DNA from: Amaurobius ferox
Lineage: Eukaryota; Arthropoda; Arachnida; Araneae; Amaurobiidae
NCBI GenBank assembly: GCA_951213105.1
Contig: OX578140.1
Span: 124,871,965-124,935,964 of the forward strand
Reading direction: 5' to 3'
Length of the DNA: 64,000 nt
Below are positions 1 to 11,574 of this stretch, piece after piece (the stretch's first letter is position 1; every line of letters starts with the position of its first letter). The translations under genes were made by a program, and so were the position numbers. The notes beneath the pieces were generated by a model, which saw only the letters and a program-made list of their open reading frames with translations, was not told the origin of the DNA and searched no databases.

Positions 1-801
1 TTAATTGACATCCTTAGAAATGATTATTATTTTAAAAATAGATTTGGCGAGAGTCGGTTTTTATTTAAAACTATTTTTTTTATTTTCATGATTTTAAGTT
101 GAAACTGTCCTACGTTGACGATATTTGAAAATTGGACGGTTTCTCTTGTTTCCATTTTGATAAGATTTTCTTTTCGTAACAAAGACATTAAGAGGGGGTT
201 CTCCTGATGGACATTACAGCTGGTATAGTCTCGTAACTATGTAACTGCTCTTGCTAGGAGATTAAAGAAAACAATGAATTCTGGGTCTGATGACCAGACT
301 ATTCAAGATGCCAAAATTGTATATCGTAGGGGACGGGTGCTTTCAAAAATAAAATAAATGAGGCCAAGGTGTTGGCCTGCAGAAATAATTATGAGATGTA
401 TAGTGATACATTTGGTGCTGTTTTCAAAACGACTACGAATGAGTTGAACAGCCCAGCAAGTTATCAAAATTTTTATAGACTATTTTAATAAATATGTTAC
501 CTTTGGGTGTTTTACGCGTTGCTACAGGAATGCAGAGGTCTTCTTCTTGCTTAAGATGGGAATGGACTCAGTATCCTGTAGCTCTTATTGATCCATTTGC
601 CTGCTGCATACATTTGGCAAACCTTTGGCAAGCCTCTCTTTTGGCTACATTTGTCAACCGCCTGAACATTTGGCTGATTTGGAATCGTGTTATTTAGCTA
701 AACAATATAGTTTTCAGGGATTTTATAGCACAGGGGATGTCTGATAAGATATGATCTCGGAGCTGAAGGGCCATTATGAGATTAGGTCTTACGCTGTTAT
801 T
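1..801. other. No recognisable gene
   Basis: AT-rich sequence. Short open frames (for example 494-697) show no recognisable domain, and I see no RNA gene or clear repeat boundary before the family A element starts at 802. Confidence 0.5.
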
Positions 802-1721
802 ACTTTCCTTATATACATAATGTGTAAGGGAAGTATTGTGACTGGGTCGGAAATTCGAATTCGAGTTTTCGACGGGAGAGCACATTTCAACCTGATCACG
901 AATCAAACATTTTTAGATGATGTCTGTGTGTGTGAAAATATGTGTGTGTGTGTGTCAATGAGGCTGTGGAGACGATATCTCACGAACGAATGGCGCGATT
1001 CGAATGAAATTTGGTACAAAAATAACAATCCGTGAATACTGGAAGCCTATTGTTTTTAAACGTAATCGAATGTTCTGAACCCCCCTAAATTTTCGAGTGA
1101 AGTTTTGAAAAAATCCTCAAAAAATCAAAACCTTTAATATAGTTACACAAATAGACATTTCCTATGTAATTTTTCCATAGAAAACGATTGACATAAACTT
1201 TAGAACACTAGCATGAACCGTTCTCGAGATATTGCACATTTTTCAAACAAATTTATCAAAATATCCCATAAATTAAAAAAAATATTAACTGTTGAGAAAC
1301 ATATTCACTTTTCATATGTAATATCATGCGATAAATTTGGTGACATCATTCTCGTGGATCTAGCTCGTTCTATTCATGAGAAAAGATACTTTGAATAATA
1401 CTTTTGCATTTAAACGCCAATAGTCATTTATCTGCTATAAGAATAACTTATTTCTCCATCCTTAACGCTTAACGAGATTTTGGCGGCGAATTTGACGGAA
1501 TGTCGCCAACTTGGCGACTTTTTGAAATGTTGCCAAATTAACGATAATCTCGTCAAATGGATAAAAATGACACTAAATCAATGAAAATGACGACTAATTG
1601 CCGAAAATTCAATATCTTGGAAAGAATATAAGTATCTACTATAAGAAAAACCTATTTTTTACTGTAAAAGAAGTAAATTCATTGCAATATATAAGGAAAG
1701 TCATGTGTTGCCCACATCAGA
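802..1721 (+). mobile_element. Family A element, copy 1 (Helentron-like, non-autonomous)
   Basis: Starts with the palindrome ACTTTCCTTATA...GGGAAGT in a T-ending flank, followed by GTGACNGGGTCG, a TCGAATTCGAGTTTTCGA stretch and a GT-rich simple repeat near 920-955. It ends with TATAAGGAAAGT (inverted copy of the start) and an ATGTG/CACAT hairpin closing on CATCAGA before a T run. The same order occurs in the copies at 4719, 6092, 19392 and 45788. A 61-codon frame (1213-1398, beginning MNRSRDIAHF) is also open in two other copies. Element limits are inferred from comparing copies; the Helentron-type label is inference from structure. Confidence 0.75.
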
Positions 1722-2843
1722 TTTTTTTCGTTGACGTTAGGGCGATCTTTGAGAACTTGAATTAGACCATATTTCATCGAGTTTTTATGGAGATCGGACT
1801 CCCCGATTTCTTTAAGTGTTTAGTGTTCTCCTACCGGCAGGGTTGTTTTAATATTGGTACTAGTTTTGTTTGTGAGGTTTTCACCATGTTTTTCCCTAGT
1901 GATCTGTGATGGGCATGTTATTCAGAATATATATTTTAATAAGGAAATATATATTTTAGTAACATCTTGTGTCCTTTATAATTATTTTTATTTTAATAAA
2001 GCCTGTGGGTGGTGGCGGCCTTGCCGTCCTTCTAGTGATCAGGATTGCCAGCTTAGTCCCGTTAAGGGCGAATCTCCGTCCTGCTGAGAGGGTGTTTAAC
2101 CATCTCCGTCGGTGCTCTTTGTGGGGGTTGACGGCGCTGGGCCTCACTGGACTAGGTGTTGGTCTGGTGTTCCCTTGGTACTCCGTGGAGGCGCTTGTTA
2201 TTTGTCGTAGTGGTCAGCTTTCTCTGTCTAGTGGGTTTGAACGACTCATTGTTTCTACTCGGTGTCGTGAAGAAACAACGTAATCTGTGCCCAGAAACGG
2301 ATTAAATCAGAATTACAATAACAGAAATAATAAAAGAACAATAACAAAAATACACAAATACCATTTATGAAACGCACAAATAAATATATTTTTCAAATAT
2401 GTAAAAATATAGCTCACATGTGCTTCAATACCGACAGCGTGTAGTCATTACGCGAATGAATAAAAGTGCTATGGGATTTACCAGAATAAGAAGCTGGAGT
2501 AGAAGTAGGTTGATAAGGAGAGTGTAAATCAGAGACTGGGATGGGGAGAGGTTAGACCTTTCTGAGTTTGGTGTAAGAGGCAGTACATACGCATGGAGTT
2601 CAGAAAGGAAACGTGATGTTACTACTACTGTTTATGTATAGTTCAAATATAAGGATTTACGAATAAAGATTCTAAAAATCTTGAACACACACTTTCATGA
2701 AATTTCCAAAGAACCACAGTGCATCATAAAAAAAAGCCATGAACTAATCACAAACCTTCATTGACATTTACTTAATACAAACTTTAGACTTTAAGGATTT
2801 TTTAATAATAATAATATCCAAAAATTCTCTTCAGTCATTAAAC

Positions 2844-2845
<2 letters not shown>
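1722..2845. other. No gene; GC-richer block of unknown origin
   Basis: 1722-2009 is unremarkable AT-rich DNA. 2010-2280 is distinctly GC-richer than its surroundings and has overlapping short open frames on both strands with no recognised domain. At 2283 the string TCTGTGCCCAGAAACGGA resembles TCTGTGCCCAACAACGGA at 62090, next to the Penelope-type remnant, so the block may be a retroelement fragment. This is weak. Confidence 0.35.

Positions 2846-2906
<61 letters not shown>
2846..2906. repeat. (TA)n microsatellite
   Basis: About 60 bases of uninterrupted TA dinucleotide repeat, directly followed by a unique GC-richer sequence. Confidence 0.95.
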
Positions 2907-2909
<3 letters not shown>

Positions 2910-2944
2910 ATAGATGAGCGGAGCGACCCCGTTACTTGCTGCTT

Positions 2945-3050
2945 GAGCGCTGTTACTGGCAATAGCGAAAGTCCGATGGAGCAGCTGAAATGGTCTTACG
3001 TGAATAACGCCTCATAAAATAAAACTCCGGTAATGTTCAAAATGCATATA
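2945..3050 (+). repeat. Repeat G, copy 1
   Basis: Contains TAGCGAAAGTCCGATGGAGC, then CGTGAATAA and ATAAAATAAAACTC. The same order is found on the minus strand near 37190-37270, and the core recurs at 14135-14175. It is a diverged interspersed repeat with a conserved core of about 40 bases. Confidence 0.55.
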
Positions 3051-4718
3051 CGTAGTTTTCAGCCTTGTTTTTTTTATAGCAGATAATATGTGCCTATGGT
3101 GACTTTTTCCCTATAGGAGGAGGGCGTCTAAGCGTACGAGCATTGGCTCTGCCTCCTCTGTTTGATCCGCCACTTCTAAGGGATATACAAATCATGTGAT
3201 TGTCCCCTAAGTGTAATATCCGGATGCGAAGAGGAACTGTGTCCGCATGTTTCGATACCCGTCAGCGACTGGTGTCGAGATTCGACCGATTGCCCTTCCG
3301 GACACATGTCGTGGGTGATTCGGCCGACCTCGCTCCCCTGTCCGTGGCTTCGCTGGAAATGGGGAAACCCTTTTCCGCCTCCTTTTCAATCGGTATAAAC
3401 CTGCTGTGTGCTGTGGAGGATTGAACTGAATCCCTATGGTGATTAAAGTCTTGTGAACTGTACTAAATTTCGTAGTTGTTTCGATTTCCCATTACGCCTC
3501 CGACAGACAAACATATAGATAAACCACGAGACATATTTATTTATTATTATGTAGGTTACTTTAAGCCACAGGAAATTGTATTCCGGGACACCCGTTACGA
3601 AACAATTTTCTTTTTAATCTTCTTTAACATTAAATAACTAATTTTAACGTTCTGAAGTGCTAAATAACATATCAAATGACATTTTACTTAATATGATTTT
3701 TAGTAATATTTTTACTTTTTAGGAGTATTTAAAAAATGTCCAATAATTTTCTCACCGACATCCAACTGGCTTTTTATTATATATCTGATTGAAATCGTGA
3801 TAATGAATATGGGGGTGGCAATTTATGTCAGAGTTATTGAACTGACTTATGATCGAATACACTGCGTTTGTAAAATGCGAACATTCAAGAAAATATTCTT
3901 ACCGTATAACCAACCTTTTCTATAGTCCGTCAGCAACTTAGAAAGCTGGTATCCTGAAAATAAAACATTAACCACTGGTAACTAAAATGAAAACAGAGAG
4001 TTATATTTTGCGCTTATATTTATTGAAATAATCGTTTTTCATTTTTAAAAATTGGTTACATAAATCACATAAAAAACCACCAGGTTGTAACCTTAATTGT
4101 TATGGATGTGATGATATGTGCGATTTGAAACCTTCTAATTTGGTTACTTTCATAAGTATCGCTTGTGATGAATAATTGGGCCATACTTGCCATATGTTTG
4201 TAGAGATTGTTCTTTGGGAAACCAATTAATCATCCGGATTCTTGGGAAGTTTTTCGCTGCTACCACCAACGTATTTTATCGCCATTCTTGGCCAGACTCT
4301 GTTTAGATTGCTAAAAAATATTCATTGCGCCTTCTGTGAAGTCACTCTCTGTGAAATCTGTTTACTTTCCAATTCTTTTAGCAACTGCCTATGTTGTGTG
4401 AACCTAGTTCTTCCCATCTTCTTTAGCTTCTACTTCGATTTCTTCCCGTGTAGGCATTTGCCACAGCCTGCGCTTCCAAGACATTGGGTTATAATTACTT
4501 TCAGCGGTTTTCTCAGCTAGGACTGCATGTGATTGTACGACATGTTTGTTGGCGAAATAGATATTAGCTGGGTCAAACTCGGGTCAAACTCGTACCCTTA
4601 ATTTCTGGACACATGTTCGAGGTAATTTAGATTTTATTGGCTCTAACTCGAACTTGACATATCTTGTCATACATTGTTCATTTCCTTTCTTGCAACAGCA
4701 TCGCCAAATCCAAAAAAA
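3051..4718. other. No gene; possible solo-LTR-like block at 3190-3510
   Basis: 3190-3430 is GC-richer, carries a TATAAA at about 3393 and an ATTAAAG polyadenylation-like site about 50 bases later, so it could be a solo LTR. I find no TG...CA ends with a target duplication, so the call stays weak. 3520-4718 is AT-rich with only short unrecognised frames (such as 4242-4520). Confidence 0.3.
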
Positions 4719-5482
4719 TCTGATGTGGGCAGCCCATGACTTTCCTTATATAATGCAATGAATTTACTACTTTTACAGTAAAAAAAAATAGGTCATTCTT
4801 ATAGTAGATACTTAAATTCTATCCAAGATATTGAATTTTCGTCAATTAGTCGTAATTTTCACTGATTTATCTTCATTTCTATCCATTTGGCGAGATTACC
4901 ATTAATTTAGCAACATTTTAAAAGTCTCCAAGTTGGCGATCTTCCGACAAATTTGCCGCCAAAATCTCGTCAAGCGTTATGGATGGAGAAATAAGTTATT
5001 CGTATAGCAGATAAATGAATATTTGCTTTCAAATACAGAAGTATTGCTTAAAGTATATTTTCTCATGAATGGAACGAACTAGATCTACGAGAATGATGTC
5101 ACCCAATTTATCGCATGATATTACATATGAAAAGTGAACATGTTTCTCAACAGTTAATATTTTTTTTAATTTATGGGATTTTTTGATAAATGTATTTGAA
5201 AAATGTGCAATATCTCGAGAACAGCTCATGCTAGCGATCTAAAGTTTATGTCAATCGATTGCTAAGTAAAAATTACATAAGAAATGTCTATTTGCCTAAC
5301 TTTTTTAAATGTTTGGATTTTTTGATGATTTTTTTAAATTTCAGTCAGAAATTTAGGGGTTCTGAACATTTGATTGTGTTTAAAAACAATAGGCTTCCAG
5401 TATTGACAGATTGTAATTTCTGTACCAAATTTCATTCGAATCACTCCATTCGTTCGTGAGATATCGTATCCACAGACTCACT

Positions 5483-5517
<35 letters not shown>

Positions 5518-5665
5518 TCACACACACTTTCATACACACAGAGACATCACCTCAAAAATGTTTTATTCGTGATCAGGGATGCTTGAAACGTGCTCTCTCG
5601 TTGAAAACTCGAATTCGAATTTTCAACCTCGTCACAATACATTCCTTATACATTATAAGAAAAGT
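4719..5665 (-). mobile_element. Family A element, copy 2
   Basis: Minus-strand copy: the 3' hairpin (read here as TCTGATGTGGGCAGC) is at 4719 and the 5' palindrome ends at 5665. A CA microsatellite lies at 5485-5517, in the equivalent place to the GT tract of copy 1. The internal frame 5029-5229 (66 codons, MSCSRDIAHF) matches the 61-codon frame of copy 1 over most of its length. Confidence 0.75.
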
Positions 5666-6091
5666 AATATATTTGTAAGCATCATAAAAATGAATGAAGG
5701 ATAAACTGAATCTCATGCCAATCGTTCTGTTCTTTCTTGAGTTAAATTGTGCTTACATTTATTTTACTACTCTAATGTCAACATTATTGTTATATTAGTA
5801 GATTTGCACAAACTAGCAATCAGTACATGGGTCGATAGGAGTAATCACATAAAATTAATAGCAATCCATAAATGAAAGAATAGCTTATCTTATTGCATGA
5901 TCTTTATGTGGATTCCATAGATTGTGATAACGCTTAGATAGTAATGTAAATCATTTTAGTATACATGACAAATGACACACATAGGAATTATAGGAAATGA
6001 CACACATAGGAATTATACTATGAGAACTATTTTCACCATTAGGAATAAAGTGCATAATACTGGATGAAGATGATGGTTGCATGGTAAAAAA
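5666..6091. other. No gene; short direct duplication
   Basis: Spacer between two family A copies. A unit of about 24 bases containing ATGACACACATAGGAATTAT is tandemly duplicated at 5970-6016. Nothing else is recognised. Confidence 0.5.
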
Positions 6092-6879
6092 TCTGATGTG
6101 GGCAACACATGACTTTCCTTATATAATGTAATGAATTTACTACTTTTACAGTAAAAAAATTGGTTTTTCTTATAGTAGATACTAGTATTATTTCCAAGAT
6201 ATTGGATTTTCGACAATTGGTCGTCATTTTCATTGATTTAGCATCATTTTTATCCATTTGGCGAGATTTTCATTAATTTGGCAACATTTAAAAAAAGTCG
6301 CCAAGTTGGCGACATTCCGCCAAATTCGTCGCCAAAATCTCGCCAAGCGTTATGCACTAAGAAAAAAGTTATTCTTACAGCAGATAAATGACTATTGGCG
6401 TTCAAATACAAAAGTATTATTCAAAGTATATTTATTCATGAATGGAACGAGCTAGATCCACGAGAATGATGTCACTCAATTTATCGCATGGTATTACATA
6501 TGAAAAGTGAACATGTTTCTCAATAGGATTTTTTTTTTATGTGACATTTTCTTAATTTTTTTTGAAAAATGTACAATATCTCGAGAACGATTCATGTTAG
6601 CGTTCTAAAATTTATGCCAATCGTTTTCTAATGGAAAATTACACAAGAAATGTCTATTTGCGTAACTTTATTAGCGGTTTTGATTTTTTGACGATTTTTT
6701 CAAAATTTCATTCGAAAATTTAGGGGGGTTCTGATCATTCGAATACGTATAAAAGCAATAGGCTTCCAGTGTTTACGGATTGTGATTTTTGTACCAAATT
6801 TGGTTCGAATCGGTCCATTCGTTCGTCAGTTATCGTCTCCACAGACTCACTGACACACACACACACACACACACACATA

Positions 6880-6936
<57 letters not shown>

Positions 6937-7072
6937 ACACACAGACATCACTTCAAAAATGTTTGATTCGTGATCAGGGATGCTTGAAACGTGCTCTCCC
7001 GTCGAAAACTCGAATTCGAATTTTCGACCCCGTCACAATACATTCCTTATACATTATGTATATAAGGAAAGT
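6092..7072 (-). mobile_element. Family A element, copy 3
   Basis: Complete minus-strand copy with both ends preserved: hairpin end at 6092 and terminal palindrome CTTTCCTTATATACATAATG ending at 7072. It holds a long CA microsatellite at 6853-6942. The internal frame that is open in copies 1, 2 and 5 is broken here by length changes in a T run (about 6525-6560). Confidence 0.8.
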
Positions 7073-7301
7073 AAAAACAATCACAACCATAATTTGTCGT
7101 ATATGGCAAAGAGAAAAAAACTCTATTGTAAGAATAAAGACATCATGACGAATTCCGTTAGAAATCTTGAACAAAATAAGCGGACACAAATACAAAACAA
7201 ATTTTAATAATGTAGAGACCAGTTTCGAAGACAAGAAACATCATTCTTCGTCAGGACAAACAAGCCTAATCAAAGCTTGATAGACAACACAATTCTACTC
7301 T
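7073..7301 (-). other. Degenerate Penelope-LTR-like sequence
   Basis: On the minus strand, 7193-7253 reads CTGACGA, a short foldable stretch, then CGAAACTGGTC. This order resembles the core of hammerhead motifs found in Penelope-like element terminal repeats. Stem I cannot be paired, so an active ribozyme is unlikely; it may be a fossil of such an element. Confidence 0.25.
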
Positions 7302-8065
7302 GATAACACAACATTCATTCACAATGAATTTGTAAGCAACCCATATTTTAAATGATATACAGGGTGACCGAAAGGATGTTTTTCAGATCCATTTTGATAA
7401 CACTATATTAATTTCACAATGAATTAGTAAGCAGCCCATATTTAAAATGATATGCAAGGTGGTCTAAAGGCGATTATTCAGTTATATTCTGATAATATTT
7501 TAATAATTTCGAAATGAATTCATAAGCAGTCATAATTCAAATGATATACAGAGTCGTCAAAAGGCGATTATTCAGATCTACTCTGATATCACAACATTCA
7601 TTTCACAAAAAATTCGTAACCAGACAATATTTTAAATGATATACAGCTTAATCGAAAAGCGCTTTTCCAGATCCATTTTGATAACACTATAATCATTTCA
7701 AACTGAAATCATAAGCATCCCCTTCATCAAACGATATACAGGGTGGTCAAAAGGCGCTTATTCAGATCGTATTTGATGATATTATAGTCACTTTAAAATA
7801 AATTTGTGAGCAGCTTATATTTTAAATGATATACACGCTAGTCAAAAGTCTTTATTCTGGTATATTCTAAAAAAGCAAAAATTTTAAAAAGAATTCGCAA
7901 GTAGCCCGTATTTCAAATAATATAGATGGTGGTCGAAAGGCATTTATTCAGACCTATTCTGATAAAACTATATTCATTTCAAAATGAATTCATAAGCAGC
8001 TTATACCTCAAATGATATACAGTTTAGTAGAAAGGCGTTTATTCAGAAGTATGTTGATAACACTA

Positions 8066-9405
8066 CAGGGTGTTTCAAAATGGTTGACCCGATTTCAAAT
8101 GGCTGTAATTTTGTAACAATTAATCGTGTATTAAATTAATACACATCACGTGAAAGAAGAAATTTCCAAGTTTTATAATGTCACGTTCTGTTAGGTTTGT
8201 GGCTTCGCAATAGACAGTAAACAGTTGTTTTCGAAAATGTCGACTGCACAGCAGAAAGTTTTTTGAGCGTTGCAGTTTTCGAAATATAAATCGGTAATTC
8301 CTGTTCAACGTCAGTTCCGTAGACGTTACATAATTGAACCGCCGTGTGTTAAGAGCATGCGTAGATTGTGTCAGCAATTCGAACAAACAGGAAGTGTTTG
8401 CAAAGGCTACAGCACAGGACGACCGTGTCCATCTGAAGAAAATGTGGAAAGGATCAGAGAATTTTTCATAAGTAGCCCAAAGAAATCAATAAGGCGCGCC
8501 AGTCTAGAACTAAGAATTTCTGTGTCCACTATTTGACATACTTTGAGGCAAAAATTGTTTATGAAGTCATACAAGTCCCATTTCCTTACAAACTATAACG
8601 CCAGACGATAAGTTAAAAAACTAAACTTCTGCCATTTCATTCAAGAGATTAAGGAGGATGAGGACATTTTTGCACGATTACTCTTAGTGACGAAGCGACT
8701 TTTCATGTAAGTGGCAAAGTAAACCATCCCAATCTTAGAATATGGGCACTGAAAACCCGCATACAGTAATTGAACATATGCGCGATTCACCCAAAGTTAG
8801 CGTTTTCTGTGCCATGTCTCGAACAAAGATTTATGGGCCTTTCTTTTTTTCCGAACGCACAATAACTGGAGACACCTACCTAGATATGCTGCAGATCTGG
8901 TTATTTCCGCAATTGAACGAAGCTTCCACTGATTACATTTTCCAACAAGATGACGCTCCGCCTCACTGGAATTTGAACGTTCGTCGTCACCTTAACAAAG
9001 TTCTTCCTCATCGTTGGATTGAGCGTGGTGGACCTACAGATTTACCATTAACAAATTAGTCTCCCAGATCCCCGGATCTGACGCCAAATGATTTTTTTTA
9101 GGGGGGGGGGGGGAGACATAAAGTATACTGTGTTCGTACAACCTTCACCCACAAACCTGCATAATCTCAAAAACCGCATTACTGCAGCTGTGGCGATGGT
9201 AACACAGGATATGCTGGATCAAGTTTGGCGAGAATTTGATTAACGCCTTGACGTTGTTTGTGCAACTGGAGGAGGTCACACCGAACACTTGTAGGTAAAA
9301 CTTGGACATTTTCCCTTAAATTTCATGTATAATTTTTCAATGTAGGTTTGTAAATTTCAAAATTAAAGTCATTTGAAATCGGGTCAATCATTTTGAAACA
9401 CCCTG
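8066..9405 (+). mobile_element. Mariner-like transposon, 1340 bp, TA target
   Basis: Terminal inverted repeats start CAGGGTGTTTCAAAATG and end CATTTTGAAACACCCTG, with similarity extending about 40 bases inward. TA flanks both sides (8064-8065 and 9406-9407), the target choice of the IS630/Tc1/mariner superfamily. It lies inside the ~95-bp satellite, which resumes after it. The size fits a complete but inactive copy around one transposase gene. Confidence 0.92.
8237..9294 (+). pseudogene. Mariner-type transposase, broken
   Basis: This encoded a cut-and-paste transposase that binds the element's ends in the nucleus and moves it into TA sites. The ATG at 8237 opens MSTAQQKV; an in-frame TGA follows at codon 10. 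The helix-turn-helix part (to 8536) shows RRYIIEPPCVKSMRRLCQQF, GRPCPSEENVERIR and SPKKSIRRASLELRIS. Another TGA at 8534 and a later TAA interrupt it. After a frame change the first catalytic Asp is visible in LSDEATFH, and after another the frame 8742-9059 holds the second Asp in FQQDDAPPHW. The third acidic residue lies in SPDLTPNDFF, before a run of G at about 9101-9112. The protein would end near HTEHL at 9294. The length of about 350 codons fits the family. At least three stops and two frameshifts make it non-functional. Confidence 0.92.
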
Positions 9406-9821
9406 TATATTCATTTAAAAAAAAAATTCATAAGCAACCCAAATTTCAAATGATATAAAGGGAGGTCGAAATACGTTTATTAAGGTCTATTCTGATAACA
9501 CAATAATCATTTCAAAAAGAATTCGTAAACTGCTTATATAATAAATTATATATAGAGTGGTCGAAAAGCGTTTATTTAGTTTATTCAGATAAAAACATAG
9601 TCATTTCAAAATGAATTTTAAGTCACCCATATTTCAAAAGGCGTTTATTAAGATCTCTCTCTATTCTGATAACACTATAATCATTAATATATTTCTTTTA
9701 AATTGTTTTCAGAAAACATGTTACGTTTTATTGCTTTATGATAGATTCACATATTTGAATGATGTGATTAAGAAACAATATTTTTTACTTGCGGGCTTTA
9801 CCCGTTAGCTGTCACTGAATA

Positions 9822-10784
9822 TGCAGGGTGGTTTGAATTAAAGTACCCCTGTTCAGAGCATTGTAGAGAAAAAACCAGTAGTCATAAGAACGCCACAAAT
9901 CTGCTTAGTATGAATTTCAGAACATGGAGAAATGAATGAACGAAAAAAAACTTAGTTTCAAATTGACAGATAGGGGAAGATATGGCGCTGCGAACAGTCC
10001 CTAGTAAAAACATAATTCAATGAAACGGCTTAACAGTTGTGATGCATATTGTAAGTGGTATTGTAAGGTATTGTTGGCATATTGTAAGTGGTATAAGCGA
10101 CCATCAACTTCCATAAAACTTGAATAAGAAATGTAGGTAAGCATTCTGTAAATGTTCCATACAGCACCAATAAAAGAAGAAGACATCGCTTTATGCAAAT
10201 TGTTTAAACGCAATTTGCTATACACACACGTTCAAAGCTGACATGCTTTGGACATTCGACGTGGAATGGAACACATTGACGTGGAAACATTCGACGATCG
10301 CTATGGGACTCCATTCACAACTTTGCAGATTTGAAGGATAGAATCATCTTGCACACGCGCAACTTCACAACAGATCAGTTATGTGCAGCTGTCGAACACG
10401 CTGTCAGATTGTACCGGTTGTTTCTTCTTCAACATGGTGGACACATTGAACCCTGCCAATGACTTGTCTTTCTACAGCCTTTTTCCCTTCTGCGTTCAAA
10501 GCCGTCCAACTCGTCCGTGGGCTTGAGTAACTCTGCGTTCCATGTGTAACATATTGACTATTGTCAGTAATGATTGTACCACTTACTTAAAGCCATTTCA
10601 TTGAATTATGTTTTATTTAGGACTGTCCTCAGCGCTATCTCTTCCCGTCATTCTTGGAACTATTTTTGAGTCATTCTTTTCCCCATGTTTTGAAATGCAT
10701 ACCACTCAGATTTGGCGTTCTTTTGAGTACTGGTTTTTTCTCTACAGTGCTCTGAACAGGGATGCTTTGATTCTAACCACCCAG
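9822..10784 (+). mobile_element. Defective DNA transposon with ~200-bp inverted repeats
   Basis: 9824-10033 and 10588-10784 are inverted copies of each other: the left side reads GGGTGGTTTGAATTAAAG, CCCTGTTCAGAGCA, GTAGAGAAAAAACCAGTA, and the right side gives the same words in reverse complement. A TA lies at or next to each end. The middle, about 550 bases, keeps only the end of a mariner/Tc1-type transposase (10304-10462). It is therefore an internally deleted relative of that superfamily with unusually long terminal repeats. Confidence 0.8.
10304..10462 (+). pseudogene. C-terminal remnant of mariner/Tc1-type transposase
   Basis: A 52-codon stretch with its stop at 10460-10462 reads WDSIHNFADLKDRI...HGGHIEPCQ. 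Mariner transposases of the kind seen at 8237-9294 end in a similar helix beginning DLKDRI and finish with a GGHIE-like tail. Nothing of the DNA-binding or catalytic parts is recognisable upstream in the element, so this is the surviving tail after deletion. It sits in the interior of the long-inverted-repeat element. Confidence 0.6.
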
Positions 10785-11574
10785 TACAACAACCAGTTTT
10801 TGTAGCAATTAGTTCTTTAGCAGGTTCTGTACTCACGAAAGAACCGGCAAAAGCTAATATACTACTGCATCTCCCGCGCCTCTTTCATCTATGCTAAACC
10901 ACCCAGGAACACAGATTTCATAAACATCCAAGAATGTCCAAGCTGTCCACCCTTATTTAAAAATCGACATAACCCAAATATCCCTGTACGGAAGGAACGT
11001 TTTGCTACGAAGCTCTGCTAGGCGACAGTTTAAAAAGAAATCCATTAAATCTTTAATGTAATTCTAAAAAAATAGTTATTGATAAAGAAACTTATTGCAC
11101 TTTACGAGCTAAGAGATAAACCTTTAGGATGACAAATTCAGAAGATTGTAGCTCGAAATGTATTTGATAGTGACAGTGTTTAAACCACCTATACGCAGAA
11201 TACATAAATGACTGCGCGAACTTAGTTTAGACTAGTTTTTAAAAATCTGTATTAAAACTCAATTTTATCAAAATTCAAGCTTGTAGAGGCTCTTGAAAAT
11301 TTACCTGTCTCCCGTTAAAAAAACCCGATATTCTAATTTATTTTTGTAGGGGAAAGTACCTTTTTCCCGCACCCTTCTTTTTGTTCTAAAAGTGTGTTTT
11401 TATTTTAATAAATACTGAAAAATTATCAAATTTTTCGAATTTTTCAAAGTCTTGGGACCCTTTTCGATTCGATATTTACGTTTTAGAAAATACCACACGC
11501 TTCTAAGCCGAGTAGGGAATTTGGAATTCAATTTATATTCATACATATATGCATACCCGATCAGCGTTTTTATA
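10785..11574. other. No gene
   Basis: AT-rich DNA between two transposons. Short open frames only, with no recognisable domain, RNA gene or repeat boundary. Confidence 0.5.

Larger units (their letters stand above)
7302..9690. repeat. Tandem satellite, ~95-bp unit, split by mariner
   Basis: Successive units begin GATAACAC, continue with ATTCATTTC and AAATGATATACAGGGTGGTC, and end GGCGTTTATTCAGATC. Spacing between the first units is 94-95 bases (7302, 7396, 7491). About eight diverged units precede a mariner insertion (8066-9405), and about three follow it, ending near 9690. Divergence between units is high, so the array is old. Confidence 0.85.

Noticed and set aside
1969..2283. 104-codon frame in the GC-richer block
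   Set aside because: Overlapping frames on both strands, no domain; GC content alone removes stops.
5485..5530. CRISPR-like spacing of CACAC repeats
   Set aside because: Simple dinucleotide repeat in animal DNA; no spacers.
6735..7148. Frames rich in TH or CV repeats (also 46496-46813 and 58318-58599)
   Set aside because: Direct translations of CA/TG microsatellites inside family A and B elements.
7302..8065. Satellite as a possible CRISPR array
   Set aside because: Units diverge along their full length and there are no constant repeats with unique spacers.
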